A stretch of 64,000 bases of DNA from Boesenbergia rotunda (lineage: Eukaryota > Streptophyta > Magnoliopsida > Zingiberales > Zingiberaceae), in the NCBI GenBank assembly GCA_024364735.1, contig JAGFNQ010008719.1, forward strand, positions 1-64,000, written 5' to 3'. The notes below the pieces were generated by a model. The model did not search any database, had not been told where the DNA came from, and saw only the letters and a list, made by a program, of their open reading frames with translations. Shown piece after piece: positions 46,901 to 59,718 of this stretch (positions are counted from its first letter, which is position 1; the number at the start of each line of letters is the position of its first letter). The position numbers and the translations under genes were made by a program.

Positions 46901-47384
46901 TTTGAAGATGCTCATCTGAAACTGAACGGTCCTCCACTTTAAACCTCCAACTCCAAGCTTGGAATGTGTTTGTAAACGAAGTAACTCCTCAACCGTTGGC
47001 ATAACAAGTAGGCTTCATGATGCTGGAAGCAAGACAAGTAGGCTTCCTCCAACCAACAGGAACCTCACAAGATATAGAAACTGCTGCAGGAAAAAGGGAG
47101 AAGAGAGAAGAAAGAAAAAAACAGACTTCGGTCCAGCATCTTACGTGTTTAAAGTTACATATCCAAATATGCAATAAAAACACAACTACTGGCACTTATC
47201 TTTCTTCCTCTCCATATTTTTGTTTATCTTCACATCATTTTTGGTCCCAAGTGAAGGAGATGAAGAGGTGACAATTGTACAATACTTGATGGTAAGCACA
47301 CGATCAGATTCGCCTATCTTCTTCTCTGAATGAGAATGGCTTGATTGCATAAAGGGACCATCGTAGAGATGCCGAGATGCCTAA
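43960..47384. other. AT-rich intergenic spacer
   Basis: No gene recognised on either strand. It contains an imperfect tandem duplication at 44850-45060 and probably, near its right end, the 3' untranslated region of the FIP1-like gene. Confidence 0.55.
44850..45060. repeat. Imperfect tandem duplication, about 105-115 bp unit
   Basis: Two copies beginning AAACGCTTGAGTTTTGA (44850 and about 44964) that share GGCTTTTCCTCACTAT and GAGAGAGAATTAGGACAAAT. Confidence 0.85.
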
Positions 47385-50300
47385 TCAACTGCCAGTCCAC
47401 CGCCTTTTCCTGGCTGGTCGCTCTGACTTTATCTCTGAATCAACACCAGCGTCATTATTGTGCAGCTGCACTTCGGTATCCAATTTTCTATTCGAACCGT
47501 TCTCTTTGTCCCTTGGCATAGGAAGCTTGAAGCGTTCACTTCGTTTCTTGAGCTTAGCCACAGTATCAAGATGGCGATCCTGGTCATCAATTGTCTTATC
47601 CACAATTTGTCCAGCATCGCCCTTGATATCCAATTCACTAGAAATGTTGTTAAGTTCATTTTTGGTCAATTCATCTGCTTCCACTGTATCATCCATGTTG
47701 CCTTCAATGTTCTCTTTCGAAGTAGATAATGCCTGTGTGTTATTGATGGCATCGTAGTCCCTTTCTTTGTGGCTGGTCCAGCGTTCCAATTTGGATCGTC
47801 CTCTTCTAGAACTTTGATTCTCATCATCTGAGGCAGGTTCATCATCCCCTTGTTTCCTTGAAGAGTTAACAATATGTGGGGAGTCTTCATGTTTATTGTG
47901 ATGTGGATCTGCTTTGGCGACAATTGTGGAAGAGATGTTGCTCTCCTTATTTGAATCTTTATTATAGACCTGGCAAAGGCAAGTACTTAGTAAATATGTC
48001 AAAAAAAAATGAGCTAGGCAAAAGGCGGCTAGTTTGCTCAAATCCAACTAATTTGAACATGATATCATGGATCAAGACAAGAAGTTCCCCCATGCCCCCG
48101 GGGCAATGGTGTAGCGGCAGGGCGCCTTCTCAATTTCTCAGACATCTAAAGATCGAATCCCAACTTCGATGAATTAACAGATGAATTTCCTTTCATGGGC
48201 GGTTGACCTAAGAACGTTGGACTGATAGGTCATCCGCTACAAGCGCTTCCTAATTTACACTGATGGTTAATAGGAAACTTCTATGGGATTGGGTCGGTCA
48301 CTTCAGGATTAGTCGGCGTAAACTAAACACCTAGTGCCAACAATAAAAACAAACAAGAAGTTCCCCAAAATTGGGGCAATTCTATTTAGCTTTTACAGTG
48401 TGGATTTTTTAGTTGCTGGTTACATGATTGCAATTCATTTTGCCTCTACAGTTTACTGTCTTTTCAAAATGTCCCTAGAGTTTGAAATTGCCATTTTTTT
48501 TTACCCCTTAATTTCAACCTATTGTTCAAATCTACCAGCCTCGTTAAGTCCTAAATTGTCCATTTCTCCAAGTCGCAACCTGATTTCCCTTATAAATTCA
48601 AGATTTTTAACATCCTCAGAATTACAAACTCATGTTAAGAATTATATTTATGTCAAAAGTTAAAAAAAAACACTCTTGGTCTCTCAAAATGCGACTGCAA
48701 GCTAATTTGAATACTATTATGTTCCAACATGGTGTCAAATTCCAGGGAGATTGTGCCCCATAAATTCAATAGCTTTTTAAGTCACATCCTATACTAAGTG
48801 TTGAAGCCATCAACCTAGAAAAGTCTATTATCTCAAATTTTGGCTGCAAACTGATTTGCAAATTAGCTTAATGCCATCTTGTGTCAGCATAGTGTGGAGG
48901 TTTAGAGTGTAAATTGTTCTACAAATCATTTTGTTCCCCCATAAAGTTAAGATTTCTAACATTTTTCAAGTCACAACCCTGTGTTGCCACCGACTTGCAA
49001 CTATTTCTTCCAGCTTAGTGCCAAATTCCAGGGCACAAGCTAAATTTTAAATCAGCTTGCAACTAAATTTTAAGATACCATAAGCTTTTTTAGGTTTTTG
49101 GCTTCAATACTAGTAGTAACATGAGTTTGTGACTCTAAAATCATAAAATTCTTAAATTTTTAGGGCTTGAGGTGATTTGTAAAATAGGTTTGAGCCTTGT
49201 ATCTTAACATTGTGTTACACAAAATAGCTGCAAACTTATTAGCAGATCAGCCCTTAGTAAAAGAAAAATCAAGTCCCACACCGCATTCAAAATAAACTTT
49301 GTTGCCAAATGGAGACGTTTCATTCCTCCCTACAATTTGAGACCCAATAAATTTTTCTAGGTTTGTGATTCAATTTGTTTAAAATTTTACTTTTATGGAG
49401 TGCAAACTTATAAATTAGCTTACAGGGATGATGGATGGGTAAGGACTTAATGGGGCAAGGGACAATTTCATCAATAGATTGAAACTATAGAAGTGAACTG
49501 CAATTTATAAGCTCTGGGGGCATATCAAAACGGCAGCAAACTATGGAAGCTAAATGAAATTTTCTCACAATATCACAAAACAAACATCCTTTTCAGCAAA
49601 AAAAAAGTAGAAAGGTAAAAAGAGGAGGAACCAATACTCTAGATTGCAAACTGTTAATAGCAGATTATTATTTTTTAAATCAAGCATGGTTTACCTATAT
49701 TTTGGAGATTAACTTGCATCATTCATTAGCACCTTAAAAGTGAATATCCAGTTCTTGCTCTATCAAGAAAGAATCCAAATGCAATTACATAACAATTGAT
49801 CAGGTTGATACTTGATAGTACTTACCGTCATAGTTCGCTAAAAAATCTTAATGCTCTTTTGGTCAGTAAATCAAATTATCCCACCCAAAATACATAGTCC
49901 TTCGACTCAAAGCATTTCATGCTGGCACTACACAAGCGCAATATCTGAGACAAATCACGACCGCACAGGCTGCTTACAATAAACTATTGATGTTGGTTTT
50001 TTGGCTTTTTATTAATAGATATGATGGTTCTGGGTTTTTGTGGTTTCCGTGGCCTAACTTGCTTCTGTGGTATTGCAGAATTTCCTAATTGACCCGTATG
50101 AAAGCTTTCTGACTTATATGCAATTCTATATCATTGGCTAAAAGTATTATACAGATAAAATATACCTTCTCATTTGGGGGGCAATCATCATGTTTTCTCT
50201 TCTCACTTGGGGGGTAGTCATCATGTTTTCTCTTCTCATTTGAGGGGCAGTCGTCATGTTTTCTCTTCCCAAGAACCTGGTTATTCTGCTGCTTACTCTC

Positions 50301-53300
50301 GACATCCCTGGCTTTACTTGTATTTTCTCTCTGTCTTTCCCTGTGAGTCTGTTGGCCCTCAGCAGTATGGTGGCGGTCACCATACTGGTGCAGCCTTTCA
50401 TGTCTGGAGCTTCTTTCATCAGCATTTGAATGCTTTTCATTTGTATATGCATCACCACGTCCTCTGTTTTGAGACATGCCATCTTCCCTACGATCTCTCC
50501 TCGACAACTCATTGTGCCGCCTCCTTTCTTCTCTTGATAATCCTTATCATAAATAACAGATCTTGAGTCATCCCTATTCCTACCATTACCACCCAATTGT
50601 TTATTCTCAGTAACTCGCCCACTACTTACAGTTCCCTGCACTTCTTCACTTTCCCTCTGTGTTAATGCAATTTCATGAGGTTTAAGTCGCTGCCTATCCT
50701 CTCTCTCCCTATTTTGGCGCCAACTATCATCTTTTTTACGCTTAGAAGATGAGTGATCTTCAGTCTTATCCCTCATTCTAGTTTCAGACTCTCTCCTATT
50801 GCCATGTAGGTCATTCCTTTCTCGTTTCCTTCTTCCAGAATCTTCCTTAGCTCTATAACCTTGGAAACCATCTAATCTGTCAGTTTTTCCTCTCAAATAT
50901 TCTTCATCTCTTGTTTTCTTCATGAGAGGATCATCCTTGTTCTCACGGCGACTCATCAACAGATCATCCCTCTCCCTATGCCTCAAGCTTTCATCTCTAC
51001 TATGGCCTCTCCATTCACCATCAACATGCTTTCTAGAATGATCTTCATCTCTCCGGTTTTTGTCACTTACCTTTAGCTTACTCTTATGCCTTGGCAACAT
51101 CTCATCATTGTTCGCCCTCATTAAATCGTCTTTAATTTGTCTACCATGCATATTATCCTCTCTTCTTTGCCAAGAACTGGTAGAAGATTCTGATTCCTTT
51201 CTCTTCTCATAGCTTCTACCTCGAAGATGAATTTGATGAGAATTGGATGTATCTTCCTTTTCTATAGAAATAACATGATTTTTCTCTCTATTTTGTCTAT
51301 CGTCTACATGAGATTCATCTTTCCATCGGAATTTAGATTCATCTTCCTTATGAAACATTTTTGAGTAACCCAACTGACTTGAATGTCCTTCATGTAAGAC
51401 TTCACCATTTGTCTGTCTTTGATTATTCTTACTGTCCCCAGATTTTTCTCTACTATTATCACTATTCTGCAACCCATCATCAAAACCTGTGTCATACACC
51501 ATCAGAGGCTCAAGTTGTGAGGTAAGTTTTTGTGTATTGCTTGGGAGAACCAAATTATCATCAGCACCAGTCTCAGTAGAAACATGTAAACTTGATGTCA
51601 TCTCCTCCACTTCCATGCTATCAACCACAGTAAGTCCATCAGGCTTGCTAGATTTTTCTTCAACACTGCCTTCATCCTGCTTGCTAGCTTTTTCTTCGAC
51701 ACTGCTTTCATCCTGCTTGCTAGATTTTTCTTCAACACTGAGCTCTCTTGAAGTATCAATAACAAGTGAGTTTTTAGAACACTGCTTAACCTCAGAGTTA
51801 TCAAGCAAAGTTTCCTTTTGCTGATCATTATGTCTGTTTGAGTGGGCACTTCGACTAGACATGCTATCAGTTGCTTGTTCACAAGCATTGAGGGGCCTTC
51901 TAGACGAGGATTCTGAATACAACCTAAAGTAAGCAAACTGTTGTTAGCTGTGACCATGAGATATAGAGAACAATCAGTTCCAAACCAAAAAACAATTTAT
52001 CTAGTTTTATGTCCCCATGCCTAAATGATTGCAGAATACTGAATAAAAAGTAGATCATCTTTGGTGCAATCTTTAAAAAATCAATAACTTGCTAACATGA
52101 TATTTACTTTAGCCATGAAAGACTAAGCATATACAGAATTGTTTTCTTCCTATCAATTTCAGTGCTCACTTACTGCAGAAAACATGGGACATTTTGCTAA
52201 ATATTTTCGCATTTGCATATGTAATAATCAATATCTCATAGTCATACGTTGGTTTGCTACTTGCAATACTCCTGCCAAATGAGGGAAAACGTGTAATATT
52301 GATACAAACATGAAAGTGCAGCGACTATAGCTAGGACAATGCTGACTCAATCCTGAATCTTAAACTGACAGCATAAACAACATCAAACATGATCTACTGA
52401 GATGAAACCTATAATTCTATTGGCTTGCAATCTCTAAGCTAACTAATTCAAATTCATGTATACATATAATCCACTTTATATTTGTGAAGTAGATCAAACA
52501 CCATCCTTCCCTATTGCTGCACCCTCTTTCACTTTGTTTACTGCTTTATCTGCATGAAGCATACTGGAGTAGCTACTACAGTTAGCTTTTAAAGAGAAGA
52601 CTCACCTATCTATTAGTGATTAAGTACATGAAAAATCCTTGTTTTCTTCTGAAAGAAAAAGAACATTTGACTTTTTTGATGCTCACGGTACGTACTGTGT
52701 GAATAATCAGTTGTTTCACAAAATAAATGTCTCACGCCGAAACTATAATGAGTGAGTTTATAACACTGAATCAAAAAGAATATCAACTATCAACTGTTTC
52801 TACTAGCATTTTCATCATAAAGAATTACTTGCATATTGACAAATGGAATATATACACACACACACACCCTATTTCCCTGTGATTTAACCAAAAGCGTTGT
52901 CTTCTTAATGTCTTAATAATGTCAGGTAAAGTTTTTTTTTTCACATATTATCAAATAAAATGATTTCCTACTGTTCCAAGATATGAGTATTGATCGAGCA
53001 TTTAGATGCCAAAGGAAGGCCAATGCCAGATACACACCAAAACTGTGAATTTGATCAATGGAAATGTAAAATAGGAAAGCTTGGCATAATAATACCACCA
53101 CAAAAGACAGATAAGGAGACACGTTTTTTTCTATTTATCGAATCAAACTAGTGATAAAGCACAGGGAAAATCAAATTAGTGTTACAAGATACAACTAAGA
53201 ATAATAAGTTGATAACAAAAGTATTACTTAAATAATGAAGACATCAAAATTCAGAATTTGGAAGAAGATGTTACATAATTTAGCCGTGAGTCCCTTATGT

Positions 53301-55964
53301 TGCATTGTTTCCTACTGATGATTGTGGATAGATGTGTGGAAAAAGCGAACTTCACTGAATTGACTGCAGTGAACATAATCAGATCTGCCAGAACAATGAC
53401 AGCATACCTTTCTTCTGAATGCATCTCTAATGCTCGATCATGAAAGGGAGGGCTTCTTGTTTTAGAATTATGATGGTGATCACCAGCTGATTCATCTTTT
53501 TCCTTTGCAAGAAGGGTTCTGGTCATTTCCTTGTTGTGGTTACTGGAAGCGTGAGAAAAGTGTTCCATATATCCTGATCCAGTGCTTCCTCTATCCTTCT
53601 TAGCCTCAATAAAACTTATATCATCTCTTTCGACACTCTTCTCCTTTTTCTCTAGGCCACAGTTGTACATTCTTGGATCATCAAACAAGTCCTGCGGCAC
53701 AATCTATTGACGAGGCATTTTTAGTATGTGGATACCTTCAAGTCTACAACTTGAAATAGTATATACCACAAACTAGAGTGGGTTATTTGGATGTAGAAAT
53801 CACAAATAACCTTTGTAATTGTCAATGATGAAGTGTAGATATAATAAATGAATCTAGCATTAAACTGCAAAATGTAAGTCATAAAACTACCTCGATAATT
53901 GCATCCAAATCACGTGATCTAGGCGGTCTAGTATCTATAGAAGGAAGTCGTTCATTATGCCCACCACCCTCAACTTGTATTGCTCTCCCAGTTGGCTAAA
54001 AAATCAAAAAGTAATAATGTAACAAAGCAAATACTAGTAACAATGAGAATATTAAAGGAATATTTAAAGAAAATAAACGACATTGGTTCCCTAACTTAAT
54101 TGGAAACTCATAAGTGGGGAGAAGAAAGTAAAAAAAGTAGGGGCGGAAATGGGAAAATGATGAAAGGGAAAGAAGAGTAGAATTCCTGGAATAGAAAAAA
54201 TTGAACAAACATGAAAAGAAGAGAAATAGCGGGATAAAGTTTCAGAAAAAAATAAAACTTAATTACTCAACTTCATTCCCTTCCAAATATCCCCTAATCC
54301 AAACAAGTCCTAAATACAAAGGTTGAATGACAGTGCAACATACTAATGGTGTCCGCATAACTGACTGCCCTCTTCCTTGACCGGTAAAATTTGATTCTCC
54401 ATCTGATTTTACATGCCCATTATCAGCAGAAATATCATGACCTGCTGCCGCAGCCAACTCAGGTGGTAAATCTGGATCATATTCCTGAGAGAAAATTAAT
54501 AAACTATCAATAATTAAGCCTAAGTATGACGTGAGCAAATTTATGCATGGTCTATTATTTGTATATACCTGCTCTGATCGCCCACTCTCATATACACGAA
54601 TCTTACTTTGCATGGTTGATTCCAAACGAAGTTGATCCTGCAAAACAAAAAAATTAGGAACATAGTGTGCATCAACAATATCAAATATTAAGGAATAAGA
54701 GGATTTTAAACTTGCCAGCCTCTTGCAATAATCCTTCCACTTATCTTCATCCAATCCAAAATTAAAAAAATCGGACATATCAACCCCATGGTATCGCCAT
54801 GGTTTTTCCTCAAAACTCTCAATGTCAACATCAAAAACTGTCCTGAAAAATAGAGCATTTGGAAGGCATTTAAAGGACAAGGGAGGCAGGTAGCATGGTT
54901 CATGGCTCACACAATCGACAGAAAATGAAGATTATCAAAAAAATGTATAAAATTGTACTTTAGCAACAAGGTGTTACATGTTAATCACAATCAGAATAGC
55001 AATCTTGGAAACATATGTGAGAACATACACTAGATCTGACATAGAAGCAAATACGGTAGGATCATAGAAGTGTATCTCCAGTTGATATTTCTGCTGAAGT
55101 TTGAAAACGTTTAGGAGATTTAGATATAATTCCGTTAATTTTTTTCTTCAAAGTTTAGATAAGTGAAATAGAGAACAAATTTAGTACCAATTTATAAGAA
55201 TAGATATGAGATGCAATTATTAGAGAATTAAGTTAAAGAGGCATAGAATGAAGCCTGTTCAAGAATTACTGAGAGTAGAATAAAGGATGAAGCAAATATT
55301 TCTGAAAACTCAAAAATTATTTAATAAGAAAAAAGGTGGAAAATTATACAAAAAAACAGAATTTACATTTAAGTTACATTGGCTTGGAAAAAACTTAAAA
55401 ATTATTTTGGTGGGTTGAAGGAACGAATAGTAGCTAGTGAAAATATAGATGTGATAAAGCGCATGTATCATGATGATAAAACAAAAGCTATCGAAAGTGA
55501 GATTGCCCGTACTTTTTACAAGAGTACTAAACGGACTACTCGATCATATATTAGAGCGGTCCAATTAGTGTATGTTATTTGTAAATGACATTATGCTAAT
55601 TAAATATGAGTACGATAAACCATTAAATTGTGAAAAAAATAGAAACTCAATGTTTCAGGTAAATTAAAACTAAAACTAAATATACGAGAAGCAATGTCAG
55701 TGTAAAGAGAAGAAAATGATAAAATAGTTAAGATGGATACATATGAATCTCCATTTAGATACATTTGACGTATGAAGATATAAGTCTATAACATAAAGAG
55801 AGGAAGGTTAAAATGGAGAGCAGGTTTCAAAATTGTGTGTGATTTTCATGAAGCTCAAACTATTAAAAAAACTATGATGCTAAAAAAATCATAAAATTGA
55901 GAAACCATTCATCATACTTGATGAATCAATCAAGTGTTCGATATCTTAGAAATCATTGCAGTAA

Positions 55965-56004
<40 letters not shown>

Positions 56005-59000
56005 CGGATAAAGATAGAATGCTAAGATGGATATGACTTACTAGAAAAAATAAAAAATATAATACTACTACAAGGGACCAATAGTGTGATTTTCATAGAT
56101 GATAAAATGAGAGAGACGAGATCATGCTACATGGACATGTTCAAAGATTACCAACAAATTATATAACTGGACACTTAAAAAACCTGAGTTAAAAAGTGAA
56201 AGGAGTAAGGAAAGCAAAGGAGATTCAAAATGTAATAAAAAATGATTTAATATTTGAATAACACTAGTGACATAATCTGGTCCAATGGAAGGATAAGATC
56301 AATATAACCAACCATAATTTATTGGGAATAGCATGAACCGATGAGAAGATGACATAGTAACATTGAAATAATGATAGATGTTTTCCACAAACACCTATAT
56401 GAACAGAAAACAGTGAATATTTTTTAAGCATTTTATCTTTCGCTTTTTACTAACTCCACATCATCTTCGATGTCATAAATGATATGACATCAACATTGAT
56501 TTTCATGTGTGTCTTTCATCTCTAGTTTTAAAGCTTGAATATCATATGAGACAAAATTCATTTTTTTATTCACACCAAAATTGTAGGATTAGTTGTCGAA
56601 GACAAATGAAGCAATTACTGAGCTCACAAATGAAGTAAGATAGCTTTGATATTGAGACAAATGGTGGTAGGTGTGACCTTTATGCCTTGTTTCAATGAAA
56701 TAACTAGAAAAATAAGATAGGGAAAGGATTTCAAAATATTTTCCATCCAACTGTAGCCTTAGAGGGAAGAAAAGAGATTGAAAGACTTAAATTTCAAAAC
56801 TTTAATTGTTAAAAGCACAAATAAATCTTTTTTCAAAAATAAATATGAAAAGAAAAATAGCATTAAATGTTTTAAGGTTGGATCTGAGTTTCATTGCATT
56901 CAAAAATCACATAAAGCAATATAAAGGGCATTTTCTGAATCTTTTTCAGTTTTTCTTCCCTTTTTATCTCTAAGGGAAATGGAGGAAAAGTGCCACATTT
57001 TCTGTCACTTTATCTCCTTAGGAAACACCTTTCACACTTTAGTATTTGGTGGAGAAATTTTTCCCACTTTTCCATTAACTTCTTAAACAAAAGGAAAATT
57101 GTTTGTAAAAATAAGCTTGATACGAATTTTATAAATTAAATGTGTGCACATAAATAGAAAAAAGAAAGAACTCAAAGAAATGAAAAGTTTTCCCTTTTAT
57201 TGAGAATTCAGGGGTCTTGTGTAAAAACGCATTTGAAAAGGCAGAGGCAAACTTCTTGTTTTCCTTTTCCTTTTAGAGCCCTCTTTTTATTTGTAAATGA
57301 ACAACTAAAAAAAAATCCTACAAACCACACACGAATATATAATTACACAAAAGCATCTCTACTGAATAATTATTTGAATGTAAATTTAGTACCAATGAAC
57401 AAAAAAAGGGTATGTATGTTAGATATGAAAAAGGAATTCAATGAAAAAATGAGAGAATATCTTATAGTGAGAATTCATTAACTAGGGTCAATAAAAGTCT
57501 TAACTATTAGGTTCTATCAAGGATTGAAAAAAAGAAGTTAAATGCTTCCATCACAACTAAATTTTGGAAAAGAAAAATTATAATTATTGCACATTACATC
57601 AGGCATTCTTACTTATGTGAAGGGAGGGTGAAATCCAGTCCAATGCCAAAGGCACGGGCTGAACTATTAGCCCAAGCAGGAAGCCCAAAGTTTGTATTGT
57701 AGCTTTTGGGAGCACCAGGAAAGCCCCTACCAGAAACAGCTCTCCAATCACCTCTTCCTTGACTGGAAATAGGAGCTGGGCCAGGAGGACGAGCATAACC
57801 TGGAACACCTGGGATGCCACTTGCTGGATCGCCAGGTAAAGGTGTTGCACCAGGTCTTACATACTGCGTAAGAAAGAATTTTAATTTAGATAAATAATAA
57901 ACCACAATATCTACGGCATATTCTTGATAAATTGAAGGAATGATCATTCTTTAAATAAGATATCTAAGTTCACATACATTAAATTCACTGTACACAACAA
58001 AGGAAATTTATTTGGCAAGGAAAAATTTGTCCAAAAATGTGTAATTTTTAGTTTTAGGAACTTGATCAAATTCTACGCCAACGTGCATAATTTCTCTTTC
58101 TATTTACAAATATCCTGCCATTATTCTTCTTGTCTAATTGCCCTTCTTGCAAAGTGCAAACAGAATGAGGGTTCCAAATTGATGGATCCTATTTGGATAT
58201 ATGATTTTGATAGTCTTTTTTCTCTGTCCCATTTCTGGTTTTTTCCCAGCGAATCAATACTTATATAAACAGTGAAAATAGTCGAATAGACAAAAACAAG
58301 TGATCATCAAGAATTCTGAATTTGAGATATAAAACAGTCAGATTTGTGCCAATATCAATTCAGATTCAGGAAAAAGGCTTTTCCTGTCACTAATTCCCAA
58401 AAGTCTAGGTTGTCCTATCAAATTAATATTAGATTAGCAATATGCTTAATTGCAACCAAAATAACTGAGAATTTGGAACTTTTTAGTGGTTTGTTATCTT
58501 TCATTTGGCACATTACTGTTATTTCAGCATTCTTTAGTTGTTAAATAGCATAAAGTAAGAGACACAAGCTCAATCTGAGATGCCAAAATATTTTAGTCAT
58601 GTATTCTCAAGCTTATGCAACATATAGACAGTAAGGAATGCTAGTGTGCGTACCGCTGCCAAAAACTAGCAATCAACACTCATAAACTTAGTTTACACCT
58701 GAATTACAAGAACTAATGTGGTAGGAACAACCTTGAACATTGACTGATGCTGCGTATGAAAACCAAGATTGCTGTACCCTATCCTTGCCCCAGGTGCAGC
58801 TCCAGTAGTGCCTGTTACTTTAGCTACATCCGACATTTCTTTTCTCTCCCCATCACCTGCCGGCTGCATAGCCTCTTCGCTCCAATCTTGCTCCTCCATG
58901 GTGGGGAGGTGATGATGCTGGTCCTCATCGGTGACAATAACCAGATCCTCTTCTCCATCATCGTCGTCGTCGTCATCTATCCCAATTAGATTATGCCTCT

Positions 59001-59718
59001 CAGCCGCAAGAGGATCATGATTGCTATCGTTCAGCACAATCTTGAGATCGTCTTCGCTGTCACTGTCCCAATCCTCGCTTTGTGATGGCTTCCTCTCCTC
59101 GTTGTTAATGCCAGCAAAAAGCCCAGAAGAAGCTGGGCCAGCTGAGAGTCCAGGGATGTGCAGGGCTTGGTCGAGATTTTCCAAATTCTGCTCTATTCCT
59201 CCTCTGGACAATGAAAACCCTTCTTCCGGTGCACTAATCCTCGTATCAACACCAATTCCATTATTTCCTTCTTGAAATTCTGAAACCCTAACTTCTTCTT
59301 CGGCTTCCTCCAAAACCCTAGGCTCGCCCTCTATGGACGCACTAGGGCCCCCGACATCTGCCTGTCGCGATGACAGGGCTCCATCGTCGTCTTCGTCGTT
59401 CCAATTCTCTGTCGAATCCACGACCGGGGCTGCGCGGCCAAGCATCCAATCCTCCTCCGAAACGTCTTCCGCAGCTGCCATGGCCGGCGGTATAGCGCGT
59501 TTGGATGACGAAGGGGATTCTGCACAGGGATCAGCGCGAGACGCGACAAACAATCGGCCGTCGGGATCGCCTCCATCAGAATCGTCTTTCTCGGCGTGGA
59601 GAAGAGGATCGAGACGGCCACCAGGGGACGAGATGGAGGGCAGTGGCGCTGGGACGGGCTCGGCGACGGAATGGAGGACGTCTGTGTAGAGCTCGCCGAA
59701 CTCGTCGTCGTCGTCCAT
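47385..59718 (-). CDS. FIP1: FIP1-like pre-mRNA polyadenylation factor (FIPS5 type)
   Basis: Nine coding exons: 58732-59718, 57613-57863, 54716-54842, 54569-54637, 54344-54484, 53891-53995, 53408-53703, 50166-51923 and 47385-47969, about 1439 codons. The N-terminus is acidic (MDDDDEFGELYTDVL; DWDSDSEDDLKIVLND; a run of seven Asp), as in the poly(A)-polymerase-binding part of FIP1. A Pro/Gly-rich exon follows. The conserved FIP1 motif is at about residues 414-470 (FDVDIESFEEKPWRYHG; DFFNFGLDEDKWKDYCKRL). After DPDLPPELAAA comes a long Arg/Asp/Glu/Ser-rich tail ending in KRSERFKLPMP … ERPARKRRWTGS, as in plant FIPS5. FIP1 links CPSF, poly(A) polymerase and RNA during 3'-end formation in the nucleus. 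All introns are GT-AG except intron 3 (GC-AG). Exon 8 is one base short of keeping phase; see findings. The start chosen is the MDDDDEF methionine, not an ATG 19 codons upstream. Confidence 0.9.
48091..48352 (+). mobile_element. tRNA-derived SINE in the last intron of the FIP1-like gene
   Basis: About 262 bp flanked by an exact 14-bp duplication ACAAGAAGTTCCCC (48077-48090 and 48353-48366). It holds a pol III A-box-like TGGTGTAGCGGC and a B-box-like GATCGAATCCC, and ends in an A-rich tail (CAATAAAAACAA). The insertion is antisense to the gene. Confidence 0.82.
50167..50265 (-). repeat. 33-bp coding tandem repeat in FIP1 exon 8
   Basis: Three copies encoding KRKHDDCPSNE, KRKHDDYPPSE and KRKHDDCPPNE at the exon end, immediately before the splice donor. 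Confidence 0.85.
51635..51745 (-). repeat. 36-bp coding tandem repeat in FIP1 exon 8
   Basis: Three copies encoding SVEEKSSKQDES, SVEEKASKQDEG and SVEEKSSKPDGL. Confidence 0.85.
55379..56350 (+). mobile_element. Decayed LINE in FIP1 intron 2
   Basis: Intron 2 (54843-57612) is long. On the plus strand it shows scattered matches to the end of a plant non-LTR reverse transcriptase, for example RMLRWI near 56010 and an LDLDN-like, AQW-like tail near 56250-56310, broken by stops. 55379-55588 is a residual 69-codon frame. Ends not defined. Confidence 0.45.
55967..56003. repeat. (AAT)n microsatellite
   Basis: About twelve AAT/TAA units inside FIP1 intron 2. Confidence 0.9.

Noticed and set aside
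48100..48180. tRNA gene
   Set aside because: A and B boxes are present but the acceptor stem does not close; the 14-bp TSD and A-rich tail point to a SINE.
50508..50545. Small intron to explain the FIP1 phase change
   Set aside because: No usable GT or GC donor and AG acceptor at a plausible distance that would remove the shift.
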